64,000 nucleotides of DNA from Luzula sylvatica (Eukaryota > Streptophyta > Magnoliopsida > Poales > Juncaceae), in NCBI GenBank assembly GCA_946800325.1, contig OX326960.1, positions 39,563,842-39,627,841 on the forward strand, read 5' to 3'. This document shows, piece by piece, positions 1 through 14,738 of this stretch. The notes under the pieces are model-generated. The model searched no databases and was not told the DNA's origin. It saw nothing but the letters and a program-made list of their open reading frames with translations. Position numbers and translations under genes: made by a program. The first letter of the stretch is position 1. Every line of letters starts with the position of its first letter.

Positions 1-3000
1 AAAACTCAATTTTCATGTCATACTGAAAATACTCCGTAATTGAAGACTAACACACACAAATTTCAATTTTTTTCAAACATTTCTGACCAATGCAAAAAAT
101 GAAGTCTAACACCTTCAAATAATTCAATGAAGAAATTTTATAAAAGTACGTTAAAATTGAAGTGTAACACAAGAAAATACTTAATTTTCATGTCATACTC
201 AAAATACTACGTAATTAAAGACTAACACCCACAAATTTAAATATTTTCAAAAATATCTTAAGAATGCAAAAAATGAAGTCTAACACCTTCCAAAAATTCC
301 ATGAAGATATTTTTTAATAGAATGTTAAAATTGAAGTGTAACACAAGAAAAAAAAACAATTTTCATGTCATACTCAAAATACTCCGTAATTGAATAACAC
401 ACACACAATTCAATTTTTTTAAAAATATATTAAGAACGCAAAAAAATAAGTCTAACACCTTCCAAAAATTCAATGAAGATATTTTTTAAAAGAATGTTAA
501 AATTGAAGTGTAACACAAGAAACAAAACTCAATTTTCAGGTCATACTCAAAATACTCCGTAATTGAAGACTAACACACACAAATTTCAATTTTTTCAAAA
601 ATTTCTTAAAAATGCAAAAACCGGAACTCTAACACCTTCAAAAAATTCAGTGAAGATATTTTTTTAAATAATGTTAAAATTGAAGTGTAACACAAGAAAA
701 AAACTCAATTTTCATGTTATACTCAAAATACCCCGTAATTAAAGACTAACACCCACATATTTAAATTTTTTCAAAAATATCTTAAGAATGCAAAAAATGA
801 AGTCTAACACCTTCCAAAAATTCCATGAAGATATTTTTTAAAAGAATGTTAAAATTGAAGTGTAACACAAGAAAAAAACACAATTTTCATGTCATACTCA
901 AAATACTCCTTAATTGAAGACTAACACACACAAATTTCAATTTTTTGAAAAATATCTCAAGAATGCAAAAAATGAAGTCTAACACCTTCCAAAAATTCAA
1001 TGAACATATTTTTTAAAAGAATGTAAAAATTGAAGTGTAACACAAGAAAAAAACTATATTTTCATGTCATACTGAAAATACTCCCTAATTGAAGACTAAC
1101 ACACACAAATTTCAATTTTTTTCAAATATTTCTGACAAATGCAAAAAATGAAGTCTAACACCTTCAAATAATACAATGAAGAAATTTCATAAAAGTATGT
1201 TAAAATTGAAGTGTAACACAAGAAAATACTTAATTTTCATGTCATCCTCAAAATACTACGTAATTAAAGACTAACACCCACAAATTTAAATTTTTTCAAA
1301 AATATCTTAAGAATGCAAAAAATGAAGTCTAACACCTTCCAAAAATTCAATGAAGATATTTTTTAAAAGAATGTTAAAATTGAAGTGTAACACAAGAAAA
1401 AAAAACTCAATTTTCAGGTCATACTCAAAATACTCCGTAATTGAAGACTAACACAAACAAATTTCAATTTTTTCAAAAATTTCTTAAAAATACAAAAACA
1501 GGAAGTCTAACACCTTCAAAAAATTCGATGAAGATATTTTTTAAAAGAATGTTAAAATTGAAGTGTAACAGAAGAAAAAAACTCAATTTTCATGTCATAC
1601 TCAAAATACTCCGTAATTAAAGACTAAGACACCCACAAATTTAAATTTTTTCAAAAATATCTTAAGAATGCAAAAAATGAAGTCTAACACCTTCCAAAAA
1701 ATCAATGAAGATATTTTTTAAAAGAATGTTAAAATTGAAGTGTAACACAACAAAAAAAACTCAATTTTCAGGTCATACTGAAAATACTCCGTAATTGAAG
1801 ACTAACACACACAAATTTCAATTTTTTTCAAAAAATTCTGACAAATGCAAAAAATGAAGTCTAACACCTTCAAATAATTCAATGAAGAAGTATTATAAAA
1901 GTATGTTAAAATTGAAGTGCAACACAAGAAAAAACTCAATTTTCATGCCATACTCAAAAAACTCCGTAATTAAAGACTAACACCCACAAATTTAAATTTT
2001 TTCAAAAATATATTAAGAATGCAAAAAATGAAGTCTAACACCTTCCAAAAATTCAATGAAGATATTTTTTAAAGGAATGTTAAAATTGAAGTGTAACACA
2101 AGAAAAAAACACAATTTTCATGTCATACTCAAAATACTCCGTAATTGATGACTAACACACACAAATTTCAATTTTTTCAAAAATTTCTTAAAAATGCAAA
2201 AAATGAAGTCTAACACCTTCAAAAAATTCAATGAAGATATTTTTTAAAAGAATATTAAAACTGAAGTGTAACACAAGAACAAAACTCAATTTTCATGTCA
2301 TACTCAAAATACTCCGTAATTGAAGACTAACAAACAGAAATTTCAATTTTTTCAAAAATATCTTAAAAATGCAAAAAATTGAAGTCTAACACCTTCAAAA
2401 AATTCAATGAAGATATTTTTTTTAAAAATGTAAAAATTGAAGTGTAACATAAGCAAACTACTCAGTTTTCATGTCATACTCAAAATACTCCGTAATTGAA
2501 GAGTAACACACACAAATTTCAATTTTTGTCAAAACTTTCTTAACAATGCAAAAATTGAAGTCTAACAACTTCCAAAAATTCAATGAAAATATTTTTTAAA
2601 AGAATGTTAAAATTGAAGTGTAACACAAGAAAAAAACTCAATTTTCATGTCATACTCAAAATACTCCGTAATTGATGACTAACACACACAAATTTAAATT
2701 TTTTCAAAAATATCTTAAAAATGCAAATAAATAGAAGTCCGCCTTAAAAAAATTCAATGAACATATTGTTTTAAAAAATGTAAAAATTGAAGTTTAACAT
2801 AAGCAAACTTCTCAGTTTTCATCTCATACGCAAAATACTCCGTAATTGAAGACTAACACAAACAAATTTCAATTTTTTCAAAAATTTCCTCCAAATGCAA
2901 ATAATGAAGTCTAACACCTTCAAATATTCCCATGAAGAAATTGTATAAAAGTATGTTAAAATTGAAGTGTAACACAAGAAAAAACTCAATTTTCATGTCA

Positions 3001-6000
3001 TATTCAAAATACTCCGTAATTAAAGACTAACACCCACAAATTTAAATTTTTTCAAAAATATCTTAAGAATGCAAAAAATGAAGTCTAACCTCTTCCAAAA
3101 ATTCCATGAAGATATTTTTTAAAAGAATGTTAAAATTGAAGTGTAACACAAGAGAAAAAAAACTCAATTTTCATGTCATACTCAAAATACTCCGTAATTG
3201 AAGATTAACACACACAAATTTCAATTTTTTCAAAAATATCTTAAGAATGCAAAAAATGAAGTCTAACACCTTCCAATAATTCCATGAAGATATTTTTTAA
3301 AAGATTGTTAAAATTGAAGTGGAACAAAAGAAAAAAACTCAATTTTCATGGCATACTCAAAATACTCCGTAATTGAAGACTAACACACACAAATTTCAAT
3401 TTTTTCAAAAATATCTTAAGAATGCAAAAAATGAAGTCTAACACCTTCCAATAATTCCATGAAGATATTTTTTAAAAGAATGTTAAAATTGAAGTGTAAC
3501 ACAAGAAAAAAACTCAATTTTCATGTCATACTGAAAATACTCCGTAATTGAAGACTAACACACACAAATTTCAATTTTTCTCAAACATTTCTGACCAATG
3601 CAAAAAATGAAGTCTAACACCTTCAAATAATTCAATGAAGAAATTTTATAAAAGTATGTTAAAATTGAAGTGTAACACAAGAAAATACTTAATTTTCATG
3701 TCATACTCAAAATACTACGTAATTAAAGACTAACACCCACAAATTTAAATTTTTTCAAAAATATCTTAAGAATGCAAAAAATGAAGTCTAACACCTTCCA
3801 AAAATTCCATGAAGATATTTTTTAATAGAATGTTAAAATTGAAGTGTAACACAAGAAAAAAAAACAATTTTCATGTCATACTCAAAATACTCCGTAATTG
3901 AATAACACACACACAATTCAATTTTTTAAAAAATATATTTAGAACGCAAAAAAATAAGTCTAACACCTTCCAAAAATTCAATGAAGATATTTTTTAAAAG
4001 AATGTTAAAATTGAAGTGTAACACAAGAAAAAAAACTCAATTTTCAGGTCATACTCAAAATACTCCGTAATTGAAGACTAACACACACAAATTTCAATTT
4101 TTTCAAAAATTTCTTAAAAATGCAAAAACCGGAACTCTAACACCTTCAAAAAATTCAATGAAGATATTTTTTAAAAGAATGTTAAAATTGAAGTGTAACA
4201 CAAGAAAAAAAAACTCAATTTTCATGCCATACTCAAAATACTCCGTAATTAAAGACTAACACCCACAAATTTAAATTTTTTCAAAATTATCTTAAGAATG
4301 CAAAAAATGAAGTCTAACACCTTCCAAAAATTCCATGAAGATATTTTTTATAAGAATGTTAAAATTGATGTGTAACACAAGAAAAAAACTCAATTTTCAT
4401 GTCATACTCAAAATACTCCGTAATTGAAGACTAACACACAGATATTTCAATTTTTTCAAAAATTTCTTAAAAATGCAAAAAATTGAAGTCTAACACCTTC
4501 AAAAAATGCAATGAAGATATTTTTTTTAAAAATGTAAAAATTGAAGTGTAACATAAGCAAACTACTCAGTTTTCATGTCATACTGAAAATACTCCGTAAT
4601 TGAAGAGTAACACACACAAATTTCAATTTTTTCAACAATGTCTTAAGAATGCAAAAAATGATGTCTAACAACTTCCAAAAATTGAATGAAGATATTTTTT
4701 AAAAGAATGTTAAAATTGAAGTGTAACACAAGAAAAAAAACTATATTTTCTTGTCATACTGAAAATACTCCGTAATTGAAGACTAACACACAAAAATTTC
4801 AAATATTTTCAAAAAATTCTGACAAATGCAAAAAATGAAGTCTAACACCTTCAAAAAATACAATGAATAAATTTCATAAAAGTATGTTAAAATTGAAGTG
4901 TAACACAAGAAAAAACTCAATTTTCATGGCATACTCAAAATACTCCGTAATTCAAGACTAACACACACAAATTTCAATTTTTTCAAAAATATCTTAAGAA
5001 TGCAAAAAATGAAGTCTAACACCTTCCAAAAATTCAATGAAGACATTTTTTAAAAGAATGTTAAAATTGAAGTGTAACACAAGAAAAAAACTCAATTTTC
5101 ATGTCATACTGAAAATACTCCGTAATTGAAGACTAACACACACAAATTTCAATTTTTTTCAAAAATTTCTGACAAATGCAAAAAATGAAGTCTAACACCT
5201 TCAAAAAATACAATGAAGAAATTTCATAAAAGTATGTTAAAATTGAAGTATAACACAAGAAAAAACTCAATTTTCATGTCATACTCAAAATACTCCGTAA
5301 TTGAAGAGTAACACACACAAATTTCAATTTTTTCAAAAATGTCTTAAGAATGCAAAAAATGAAGTCTAACACCTTCCAAAAATTCAATGAAGATATTTTT
5401 TAAAAGAATGTTAAAATTGAACTGTAACACAAGAAAAATAACTCAATTTTCATGTCATATTGAAAGTACTCCGTAATTGAAGACTAACACACACAAATTT
5501 CAATTTTTTTCAAAACTTTCTGGCAAATGCAAAAAATGAAGTCTAACACATTTAAATAATTCAATGAAGAAATTTTATAAAAGTATGTTAAAATTGAAGT
5601 GTAACACAAGAAAAAACTCAATTTTCATGTCATACTCAAAATACTCCGTAATTAAAGACTAACACCCACAAATTTAAATTTTTTCAAAAATATCTTAAGA
5701 ATGCAAAAAATGAAGTCTAACACCTTCCAAAAATTCCATGAAGATATTTTTTATAAGAATGTTAAAATTGATGTGTAACACAAGAAAAAAACTCAATTTT
5801 CATGTCATACTCAAAATACTCCGTAATTGAAGACTAACGCACACAAATTTCAATTTTTTCAAAAATATCTTCAGAATGCAAAAAATGAAGTCTAACAACT
5901 TCCAAAAATTGACTGAAGATATTTTTAAAAGAATGTTAAAATTGAAGTGTAACACAAGAAAAAAACTATATTTTCTTGTCATACTGAAAATACTCCGTAA

Positions 6001-7268
6001 TTGAAGACTAACACACACAAATTTCAATTATTTTCAAAAAATTCTGACAAATGAAAAAAATGAAGTCTAACACCTTCAAAAAATACAATGAAGAAATTTC
6101 ATAAAAGTATGTTAAAATTGAAGTGTAACACAAGAAAAAACTCAATTTTCATGTCATACTCAAAATACTCCGTAATTGAAGACTAGCACACACAAATTTC
6201 AATTTTTTCAAAAATATCTTAAGAATGCAAAAAATGAAGTCTAACACCTTCCAAAAATTCAATGAAGATATTTTTTAAAAGAATGTTAAAATTAAAGTGT
6301 AACACAAGAAAAAAAACTCAATTTTCATGTCATACTGAAAATACTCCGTAATTGAAGACTAACACACACAAATTTCAATTTTTTTCAAAATTTTCTGACA
6401 AATGCAAAAAATGAAGTCCAACACCTTTAAATAATTCAATGAAGAAATTTTATAAAAGTATGTTAAAATTGAAGTGTAACACAAGAAAAAACTCAATTTT
6501 CATGTCATACTCAAAATACTCCGTAATTAAAGACTAACACCCACAAATTTAAATTTTTTCAAAAATATCTTAAGAATGCAAAAAATGAAGTCTAACACCT
6601 TCCAAAAATTCAATGAAGATATTTTTTACAAGAATGCTAAAATTGAAGTTTAACACAAGAAAAAAACACAATTATCATGTCATACTCAAAATACTCTGTA
6701 ATTGAAGACTAACACACATAAATTTCAATTTTTTCAAAAATATCTTAAGAATGCAAAAAATGAAGTCTAACACCTTCCAAAAATTCAATGAAGATATTTT
6801 TTACAAGAATGCTAAAATTGAAGTGTAACACAAGAAAAAAAACTCAATTTTCATGTCGTACTCAAAATACTCCATAATTGAAGACTAACACACACAAATT
6901 TCAATTTTTTCAAAAATTTCTTAAAAATGCAAAAAATGAAGTCTAACAACTTCAAAAAATTCAATGAAGCTATTTTTTTAAAAAATATAAAAATTTAAGT
7001 TTAACATAAGCTAAATACTCAATTTTCATGTCATACTCAAAATACTCCGTAATTAAAGACTAACACCCACAAATTTAAATTTTTCAAAAATATCTTAAGA
7101 ATGCAAAAAATGAAGTCTAACACCTTCCAAAAATTCAATGAAGATATTTTTTAAAAGAATGTTAAAATTGAAGTGTAACACAAGAAAAAGAGACAATTTT
7201 CATGTCAAACTCAAAATACTCCGTAATTAAAGACTAACACACACAAATTTCAATTTTTTCAAAAATAT
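1..7268 (+). repeat. 175-bp satellite array, block 1 (+ orientation)
   Basis: About 41 head-to-tail copies of an AT-rich monomer of about 175 bp. Anchors such as the GAAG of GAAGACTAACAC at 42 recur at 217. Each monomer contains three related subunits, beginning GAAGACTAACAC (42), GAAGTCTAACAC (101) and GAAGTGTAACAC (159), spaced 59, 58 and 58 bp. Longer duplications are superimposed: variant-specific marks at 183 and 621 recur at 3691 and 4129 (offset exactly 3508, 20 monomers), 2441 recurs at 4545 (offset 2104, 12 monomers), and 4741 recurs at 5966 (offset 1225, 7 monomers). No gene is visible; open frames here are incidental. A monomer near 175 bp is typical of plant centromeric or heterochromatic satellites, but location on the chromosome is not shown by the sequence. 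Confidence 0.95.
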
Positions 7269-10200
7269 GTCTTCAATTACGGAGTATTTTGAGTACGGCA
7301 TGAAAATTGAGAACTTTGCTTCTGTTACACTTCAATTTTAACATTTTAAAAAAAATATCTTAATTGAATTTTTTGAAGGTGTTAGACTTCTGTTTTTGCA
7401 TTTTTAATAATTTCTTAAAAAATTGAAATTTATGCGTGTTAGTCTTCAATTACGGAGTATTTTGAGTATGGCTTGAAAATTTAGTATTTTGCTTGTGTTA
7501 CAGTTCAATTTGAACATTTTCTAAAAAAAATCTTAATTGAATTTTTTGAAAGTGTTACACTTCAGTTTTTGCATTTTTAGGAAATTGTTTGAAAAAATTG
7601 AAATTTGTGTGTGTTCGTCTCTAATTACGGAGTATTTTGAGTACGACATGAAAATTGAGTATTTTGCTTGTGTTACACTTCAATTTTAACATTTGTTAAA
7701 AAAATATCATAAATGAATTTTTTGAAGGTGTTAGACTTCAGTTTTTGCATTTTTAAGAAATTTTTGAAAAAATAGAAATTTGTGTGTGTTAGTCTTCAAT
7801 TACGGAGTATTTTGAATTTGACATGAAAATTGAGTATTTTTCTTGTGTTACACTTCAATTTGAACATTTTTGAAAAAATATCTTAATTGAATTTTTTGAA
7901 GGTGTTGGACTTCCGTTTTTGCCTTTTTAAGAAACTTTGGAAAAAATTGAAATTTGTGTGTGTTATAGTCTTCAATTACAGAGTAATTTGAGTACGGCAT
8001 GAAAATTGAGTACTTTGCTTCTCTCACACTTCAATTTTAACATTTTTAAAAAACTATGTTAATTGAATTTTTTGAAGGTGTTACACTTTTGTTTTTGCAT
8101 TTTTAATAATTTTTGAAAAAATTGAAATTTGGCAATTAAGGAGTGTTTTATGTACGACATGAAAATTAAATATTTTTCTTGTGTTACACTTGAATTTTTA
8201 CATTTTATAAAAAATATCATAATGAATTTTTTGAAGGTGTTAGACTTCAGTTTTTGCATTTTTAAGAAAATTTTTGAAAAAATTGAAATTTGTGTGTGTT
8301 AGTCTTCAATTACGGAGTATTTTGAGTATGACATGAAAAATGAGTATTTAGTTTGTGTTATACTTCAATTTGAGTACGGCATGAAAATTGAGTACTTTGC
8401 TTCTCTTACACTTAAATTTTAACATTTTTAAAAAACTATCTTTATTGAATATTTCGAAGGTGTTACACTTCTATTTTTGCATTTTTAATAATTTTTGAAA
8501 AAATTGAAATTTGTGTGTGTTAGTTTTCAACTACGGAGTATTTTGAGTACGACATGAAAATTGAGTATTTTGCTTGTGTTACACCTCAATTCGAATATTT
8601 CGAAAAAAAATATCTTCATTGGATTTTTTGCAGGTGTTTGACTAATTCAGCTTTTGCATTTTTAAGAATTTTTTAAAAAAAATGAAATTGGTGTGTGTTA
8701 GTCTTCAATTACGGAGTATTTTGAGCACGTCATGAAAATTGAGTACTTTGCTTCTATTAAACTTCAATTTTAACATTTTTATATCTTAAGTGAATTTTTT
8801 GACGGTATTAGACTTCTGTTTTTCCATATAGAATATTTTTTCAAAAAAATGAAATTTGTGCTTGTTAGTCTTCAATTACGGAGTATTTTGATTATGGCAT
8901 GAAAATTGAGTATTTTGCTTGTGTTACACTTCAATTTGAACATTTTCTATAAAAATATCTTGATTGATTTTTTTGATGGTGTTACACATCAGTTTTTGTA
9001 GTTTTATGAAATTTTTAGAAAAAATTGAAATTTTGTGTGTCCGTCTTCAATTATGGAGCAATTTGAGTACGGAATAAAAATTGATTATTTTGCTTGTGTT
9101 ACACTTCAATTTTATCATATTTTTAAAAAATATCTTAATTGAATTTTTTGAAGGTGTTAGACTTCAGTTTTTGCATTTTTAAGAAAGTTTTTGAAAAAAT
9201 TGAAATTTGTGTGTGTTAGTCTTCAATTACGGAGTATTTTGAGTACGACATGACAATTGAGTATTTTTCTTGTGTTACACTTCAATTTGAACATTTTAAA
9301 AAATGTATATTCATTCAATATTTTGAAGGTGTTTGACTTCAGTTTTTGTATTTTTTAGAATTTTTTGAATAAAATGAAATTGGTGTGTATTAGTCTTCAA
9401 TTACGGAGTATTTTGAGTACGGCATGAAAATTGAGTACTTTGCTTCTGTTAAACTTCAATTTTAACATGTTTTAAAAATATCATAATTGAATTTTTTTGA
9501 AGGTGTTACACTTTTGTTTTTGCATTTTTAATTATTATTGAAAAAATTGAAATTTGTGTGTGTTAGTCTTCAATTATGAAGTTTTTTGTGTACGAAAAGA
9601 AAATTGAGTTTATTGCTTGTGTTACACTTCAATTTTAACATTTTTTAAAAAATATCATAATGAATTTTTTGAAGGTGTTAGACTTCAAATTTTGCATTTT
9701 TAAGAAAGTTTTTGAAAAAATTGAAATTTGTGTGTGTTAGTGTTCAACTACGGAGTATTTTGTGTACGACATGAAAATTGAGTATTTTGCTTGTGTTACA
9801 CTTCAATTTGAACTTTTCTAAAAAAATATCTTCATTGAATTTTTTGTAGGTGTTTGACTTCAGTTTTTGCATTTTTAAGATTTTTTGAAAAAAAAGAAAT
9901 TGGTGTGTATTAGTGTTCAATTACTAAGTATTTTGAGTACGGCATGAAAATTCAGTACTTTGTTTCGGTTAAACTTCAATTTTAAAATTTTTTTTAAATA
10001 TCTTAATTGAATTTTTTTGAAGGTGTTAGACTTCTGTTTTTCCTTATTGAATATTTTTTCAAAAAATTGAAATTTGTGCTTGTTAGTCTTCAATTACGGA
10101 GTAATTTAAGTACGGAATAAAAATTGATTACTTTGTTTGTGTTACACTTCAATTTTATCATATTTTTAAAAAATATCTTAATTCAATTTTGTGAAGGTGT

Positions 10201-13200
10201 TAGACTTCATTTTTTGCATTTTTAAGAAACTTTTGAAAAAATTAAAATTTGTGTGTGTTAGTCTTCAATTTTGGAGTTTTTTGTGTACGACATGAAAATT
10301 GAGTACTTTGCTTGTGTTCAACTTCAATTTTAACATTTTTAAAAAATATCATAATGAATTTTTTGAAGGTGTTAGACTTCTGTTTTTGCATTTTTTAAGA
10401 AAGTTTTTGAAAAAATTGAAATTTGTGTCCGTTAGTCTTCAATTACGGAGTATTTTGAGTACAACATGAAAATTGAGTATTTTGCTTGTGTAACACTTCA
10501 ATTTGAACATTTCTAAAAAATATCTTCATTGAATTTTTTGTAGGTGTTTGACTTCAGTTTTTGCATTTTTAACAATTTTTCGAAAAAAAATGAAATTGGT
10601 GTGTATTAGACTATAATTACAGAGTATTTTGACTACGGCATGAAAATTGAGTACTTTGCTTCTATTAAACTTCAATTTTAACATTTTTTAAATATATCTT
10701 AATTGAATTTTTTGAAGCTGTTAGACTTCTGTATTTCCAAATTGAATATTTTTTCGAAAAATTGAAATTTGCGCCTGTTAGTCTTCAATTACGGAGTATT
10801 TTGATTAGGGCATGAAAATTGAGTATTTTTCTAGTGTTACACTTCAATTTGAACATTTTCTAAAAAATATCTTGATTGAATTTTTTGAAGGTGTAGACTT
10901 CAGTTTTTGCATTTTTAAGAAACTTTCGAAAAAATTGAAATGTGTGTGTGTTAGTCTTCAATTACGGAGTAATTTGAGAACGGCATGAAAATTGAGTACT
11001 TTGCTTCTCTTACACTTAAATATTAACATTTTTAAAAAACTATCTTATTTGAATTTTTTGAAGGTGTCACACTTCTGTTTTTGCATTTTTAATAATTTTT
11101 GAAAAAATTGAAATTTGTGTGTGTTAGTCTTCAATTATGGAGTTTTGTGTGTACGAAAAAAAAATTGAGTATTTTGCTTGTGTTACACTTCAATTTTAAC
11201 ATTTTTTAAAAAATATCATAATGACTTTTTTGAAGGTGTTAGACTTCAGTTTTTGCATTTTTTAAGAAAGTTTTTGAAAAAATTGAAATTTGTGTGTGTT
11301 AGTCTTCAATTATGGAGTATTTTGAGTATGACATGAAAAATGAGTATTTTGCTTGTGTTATACTTCAATTTGAGTACAGCATGAAAATTGAGTACATTGC
11401 TTCTCTTACACTTAAATTTTAACATTTTTAAAAAACTATCTTAATTGAATATTTTGAAGGTGTTACACTTCTGTTTTTGCATTTTTAATAATTTTTGAAA
11501 AAATTGAAATTTGAGTTTGTTAGTTTTCAATTATGGAGTATTTTGAGTACGACATGAAAATTTAGTATTTTTCTTGTGTTACACTTCAATTTGAACATTT
11601 CTAAAAAAATATCTTCATTGAATTGTTTGTACGTGTTTGACTTCAGCTTTTGCATTTTTAAGAATTTTTAAAAAAAAAATGAAATTGGTGTGTATTAGTC
11701 TTCAATTACGGAGTATTTTGAGTACGGCATGAAAATTGAGTACTTTGCTTCTATTAAACTTCAATTTTAACATTTTTATATCTTAATTGAATTTTTTAAC
11801 GGTGTTAGACTTCTGTTTCTCCATATTGAATATTTTTTCAAAAATTTGAAATTTGTGCTTGTTACTCTTCAATTACGGAGTATTTTGATTACAGAATGAA
11901 AATTGAGTATTTTGCTTGTGTTACACTTAAATTTGAACATTTTCAATAAAAATATCTTGATTGATTTTTTTGATGGTGTTACACATCAGTTTTTGCATTT
12001 TTATGAAATTTTTAGAAAAAATTGAAATTTTGTGTGTTCGTCTTCAATTACGGAGCAATTTGCGTACGGAATAAAAATTGATTATTTTGCTTGTGTAACA
12101 CTTCAATTATGTCATACTTTTAAAAAATATCTTAATTCACTTTTTTGAAGGGGGTAGACTTCAGTTTTTGCATTTTTAAGAAACTTTTGAAAAAATTGAA
12201 ATTTGTGTGTGTTAGTCTTCAATTATGGAGTTTGTTGTGTACGACATGAAAATTGAGTATTTTGCTTGTGTTGAACTTCAATTTTAACATTTTTTATAAA
12301 ATATCATAATTGAATTTTTTTGAAGGTGTTAGACTTTAGTTTTTGCATTTTTAAGAAAGTTTGTGAAAAAATTTAAATTTGTGTGTGTTAGTCTTCAATT
12401 ACGGAGTAATTTGAGTACGGCATGAAAATTGAGTACTTTGCTTCTCTTACACTTAAATTTTAACATTTTTAAAAAACTATCTTAATTGAATTTTTTAAAG
12501 GTGTTACACTTCTGTTTTTGTATTTTTAAGAAAGTTTTTGAAAAAATTGAAATTTGTGTGTCTTAGTCTTCAACTACGGAGTAATTTGATTACGGAATAA
12601 AAATTGATAAGTTTTCTTGTGTTACACTTCAGTTTGAACATTTTTAAAAAACATCTTAATTCAATTTTTGGAAGGTGTTAGACTTCAGTTTTTGCATTTT
12701 TAAGAAACTTTTGAAAAAAATGAAATTTGTGTGTATGAGTCTTCAATTATGGAGTTTTTTGTGTACGACATGAAAATTTAGTATATTGCTTGTGTTCAAC
12801 TTCAATTTTAACATTTTAAAACAAATATCATAATTGAATTTTTTGAAGGTGTTAAACTTCAGTTTTTGCATTTTTAAGAAACTTTCGAAACAATTGAAAT
12901 TTGTGTGTGTTAGTCTTCAATTACTGAGTAATTTGAGTACGGCAAGAAAATTGAGTACTTTGGTTCTCTTACACTTAAATTTTAACTTTTTTAAAACTCT
13001 ATCTTAATTGAATTTTTTGAAGGTGTTACACTTTTGTTTTTTCATTTTTAATAATTTTTGAAAAAAATGAAATTTGTGTGTGTTAATCTTCAATTAGGGA
13101 GTTTTTAGTGTACGACATAAAAATTGAGTATTTTTCTTGTGTTACACTTGAATTTTAACATTTTTTAAAAAATATCATAATGAATTTTTTGAAGGTGTTA

Positions 13201-14114
13201 GACTTCAGTTTTTGCATTTTTAAGAAAGTTTTTGAAAAAATTGAAATTTGTGTGTGTTAGTCTTCAATTACGGAGTATTTTGGGTACGACATGAAAATTG
13301 AGTATTTTTCTTGTGTTACACTTCAATTTGAACATTTTAAAAAATGTGTATTCATTCAATATTTTTCAGGTGTTTGACTTCAGTTTTTGTATTTTTAAGA
13401 ATTTTTTGAATAAAATGAAATTGGTGCGTATTAGTCTTCAATTACGGAGTATTTTGAGTATGGCATGAAAATTGAGTACTTTGCTTCTGTTAAACTTCAA
13501 TTTTAACATGTTTTAAAAATATCTTAATTGAATTTTTTGAAGGTGTTACACTTCAGATTTTAAATTTTTAAGAACTTTTTTGAAAAAATTGAAATTTGTG
13601 TGTGTTCGTCTTCAATTACGGAGTATTTTGAGTACGACATAAATATTGAGTATTTTGCTTGTGTTACGCTTTAATTTTTACATTTTTGAAAAAAATATCA
13701 TAATTGAATTTTTTTGAAGGTGTTAGACTTCTGTTTTTGCATTAGTCTTCAATTACGGAGTATTTTGAGTACGGCAAAATAACTAAGAACTTTGCTTCTG
13801 TTAAACATCAATTTTAACATTTCTAAAAAATATATTAATTGAATTATTTGAAGGTGTTAGACTTCTGTTTTTGCATTTTTAAGATTATTTTAAAATATTG
13901 AAATTTGTGCGCGTTAGTCTTCAATTACGGAGTATTTTGAGTACGGCATGAAAATTGAGTATTTTGCTTGTGTTACACTTCAATTTGAACATTTTCCTAA
14001 AAAAATATCTTGATTGAATTTTTTGAAGGTGTTACACATCAGTTTTTGCATTTTTACGAAATTTTTTGAAAAAATTGAAATTTGTTTGTGTTCGTCTTCA
14101 ATTACGGAGTAATT
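7269..14114 (-). repeat. 175-bp satellite array, block 2a (- orientation)
   Basis: The same satellite in reverse complement. The switch is abrupt near 7268/7269, where a + monomer is cut inside its first subunit and continues as the reverse complement of the third/first subunit junction. About 39 monomers are present, more diverged from each other than those of block 1. Long-range duplications are visible: a monomer with an unusual internal deletion at 8361 recurs at 11361 (offset 3000, 17 monomers), and a variant at 9301 recurs near 13342 (offset about 4041, 23 monomers). The last five bases, TAATT, are the target duplication of the solo LTR that follows. Confidence 0.93.
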
Positions 14115-14656
14115 TGATGGGAATTATCCCGACCTCGGGCCCACGCAGAGGATATGAAGGCCCGGTCCGGTTCCCAAATCCTGAGATCACGCTTCTATGT
14201 CGATGGTACGATGCAAAGTAGGATAGACGATTACCAGCGTGAAATTGATCACGCACGACGGGTTGATCGCTCGCATCCTTCTCTTCTTCGGTGTCATGTT
14301 GGTGACTAGCCCGTGCCTCCCATACCACACGTCTCTCACCGTCTTGACACGCCTCCGGTTGTCTTCGTGCGTCCCTTGTCCACACGCTTCCACAGCCTTT
14401 CACTCCTTTACTTCTCCGGTTTGATCATAAACGAAGAGCCACAAAGTGCGAACTCCTCTACGCGTATCAACCTTGAGTCGTAGCACCTCGGTTACAGGTA
14501 TACCTGCCTAGACGATATACCGGTAAACTTGCTTGATTGAATTAATTTTCTAAACCGAGAAAAATCCCTTTTCTCATTTCTCTCTTTCTTTACACCCTTT
14601 CACTCTTTGAAAAAATGTCTCTCTTAGAATAGATTGATTTGGATTAAATATGCATT

Positions 14657-14738
<82 letters not shown>

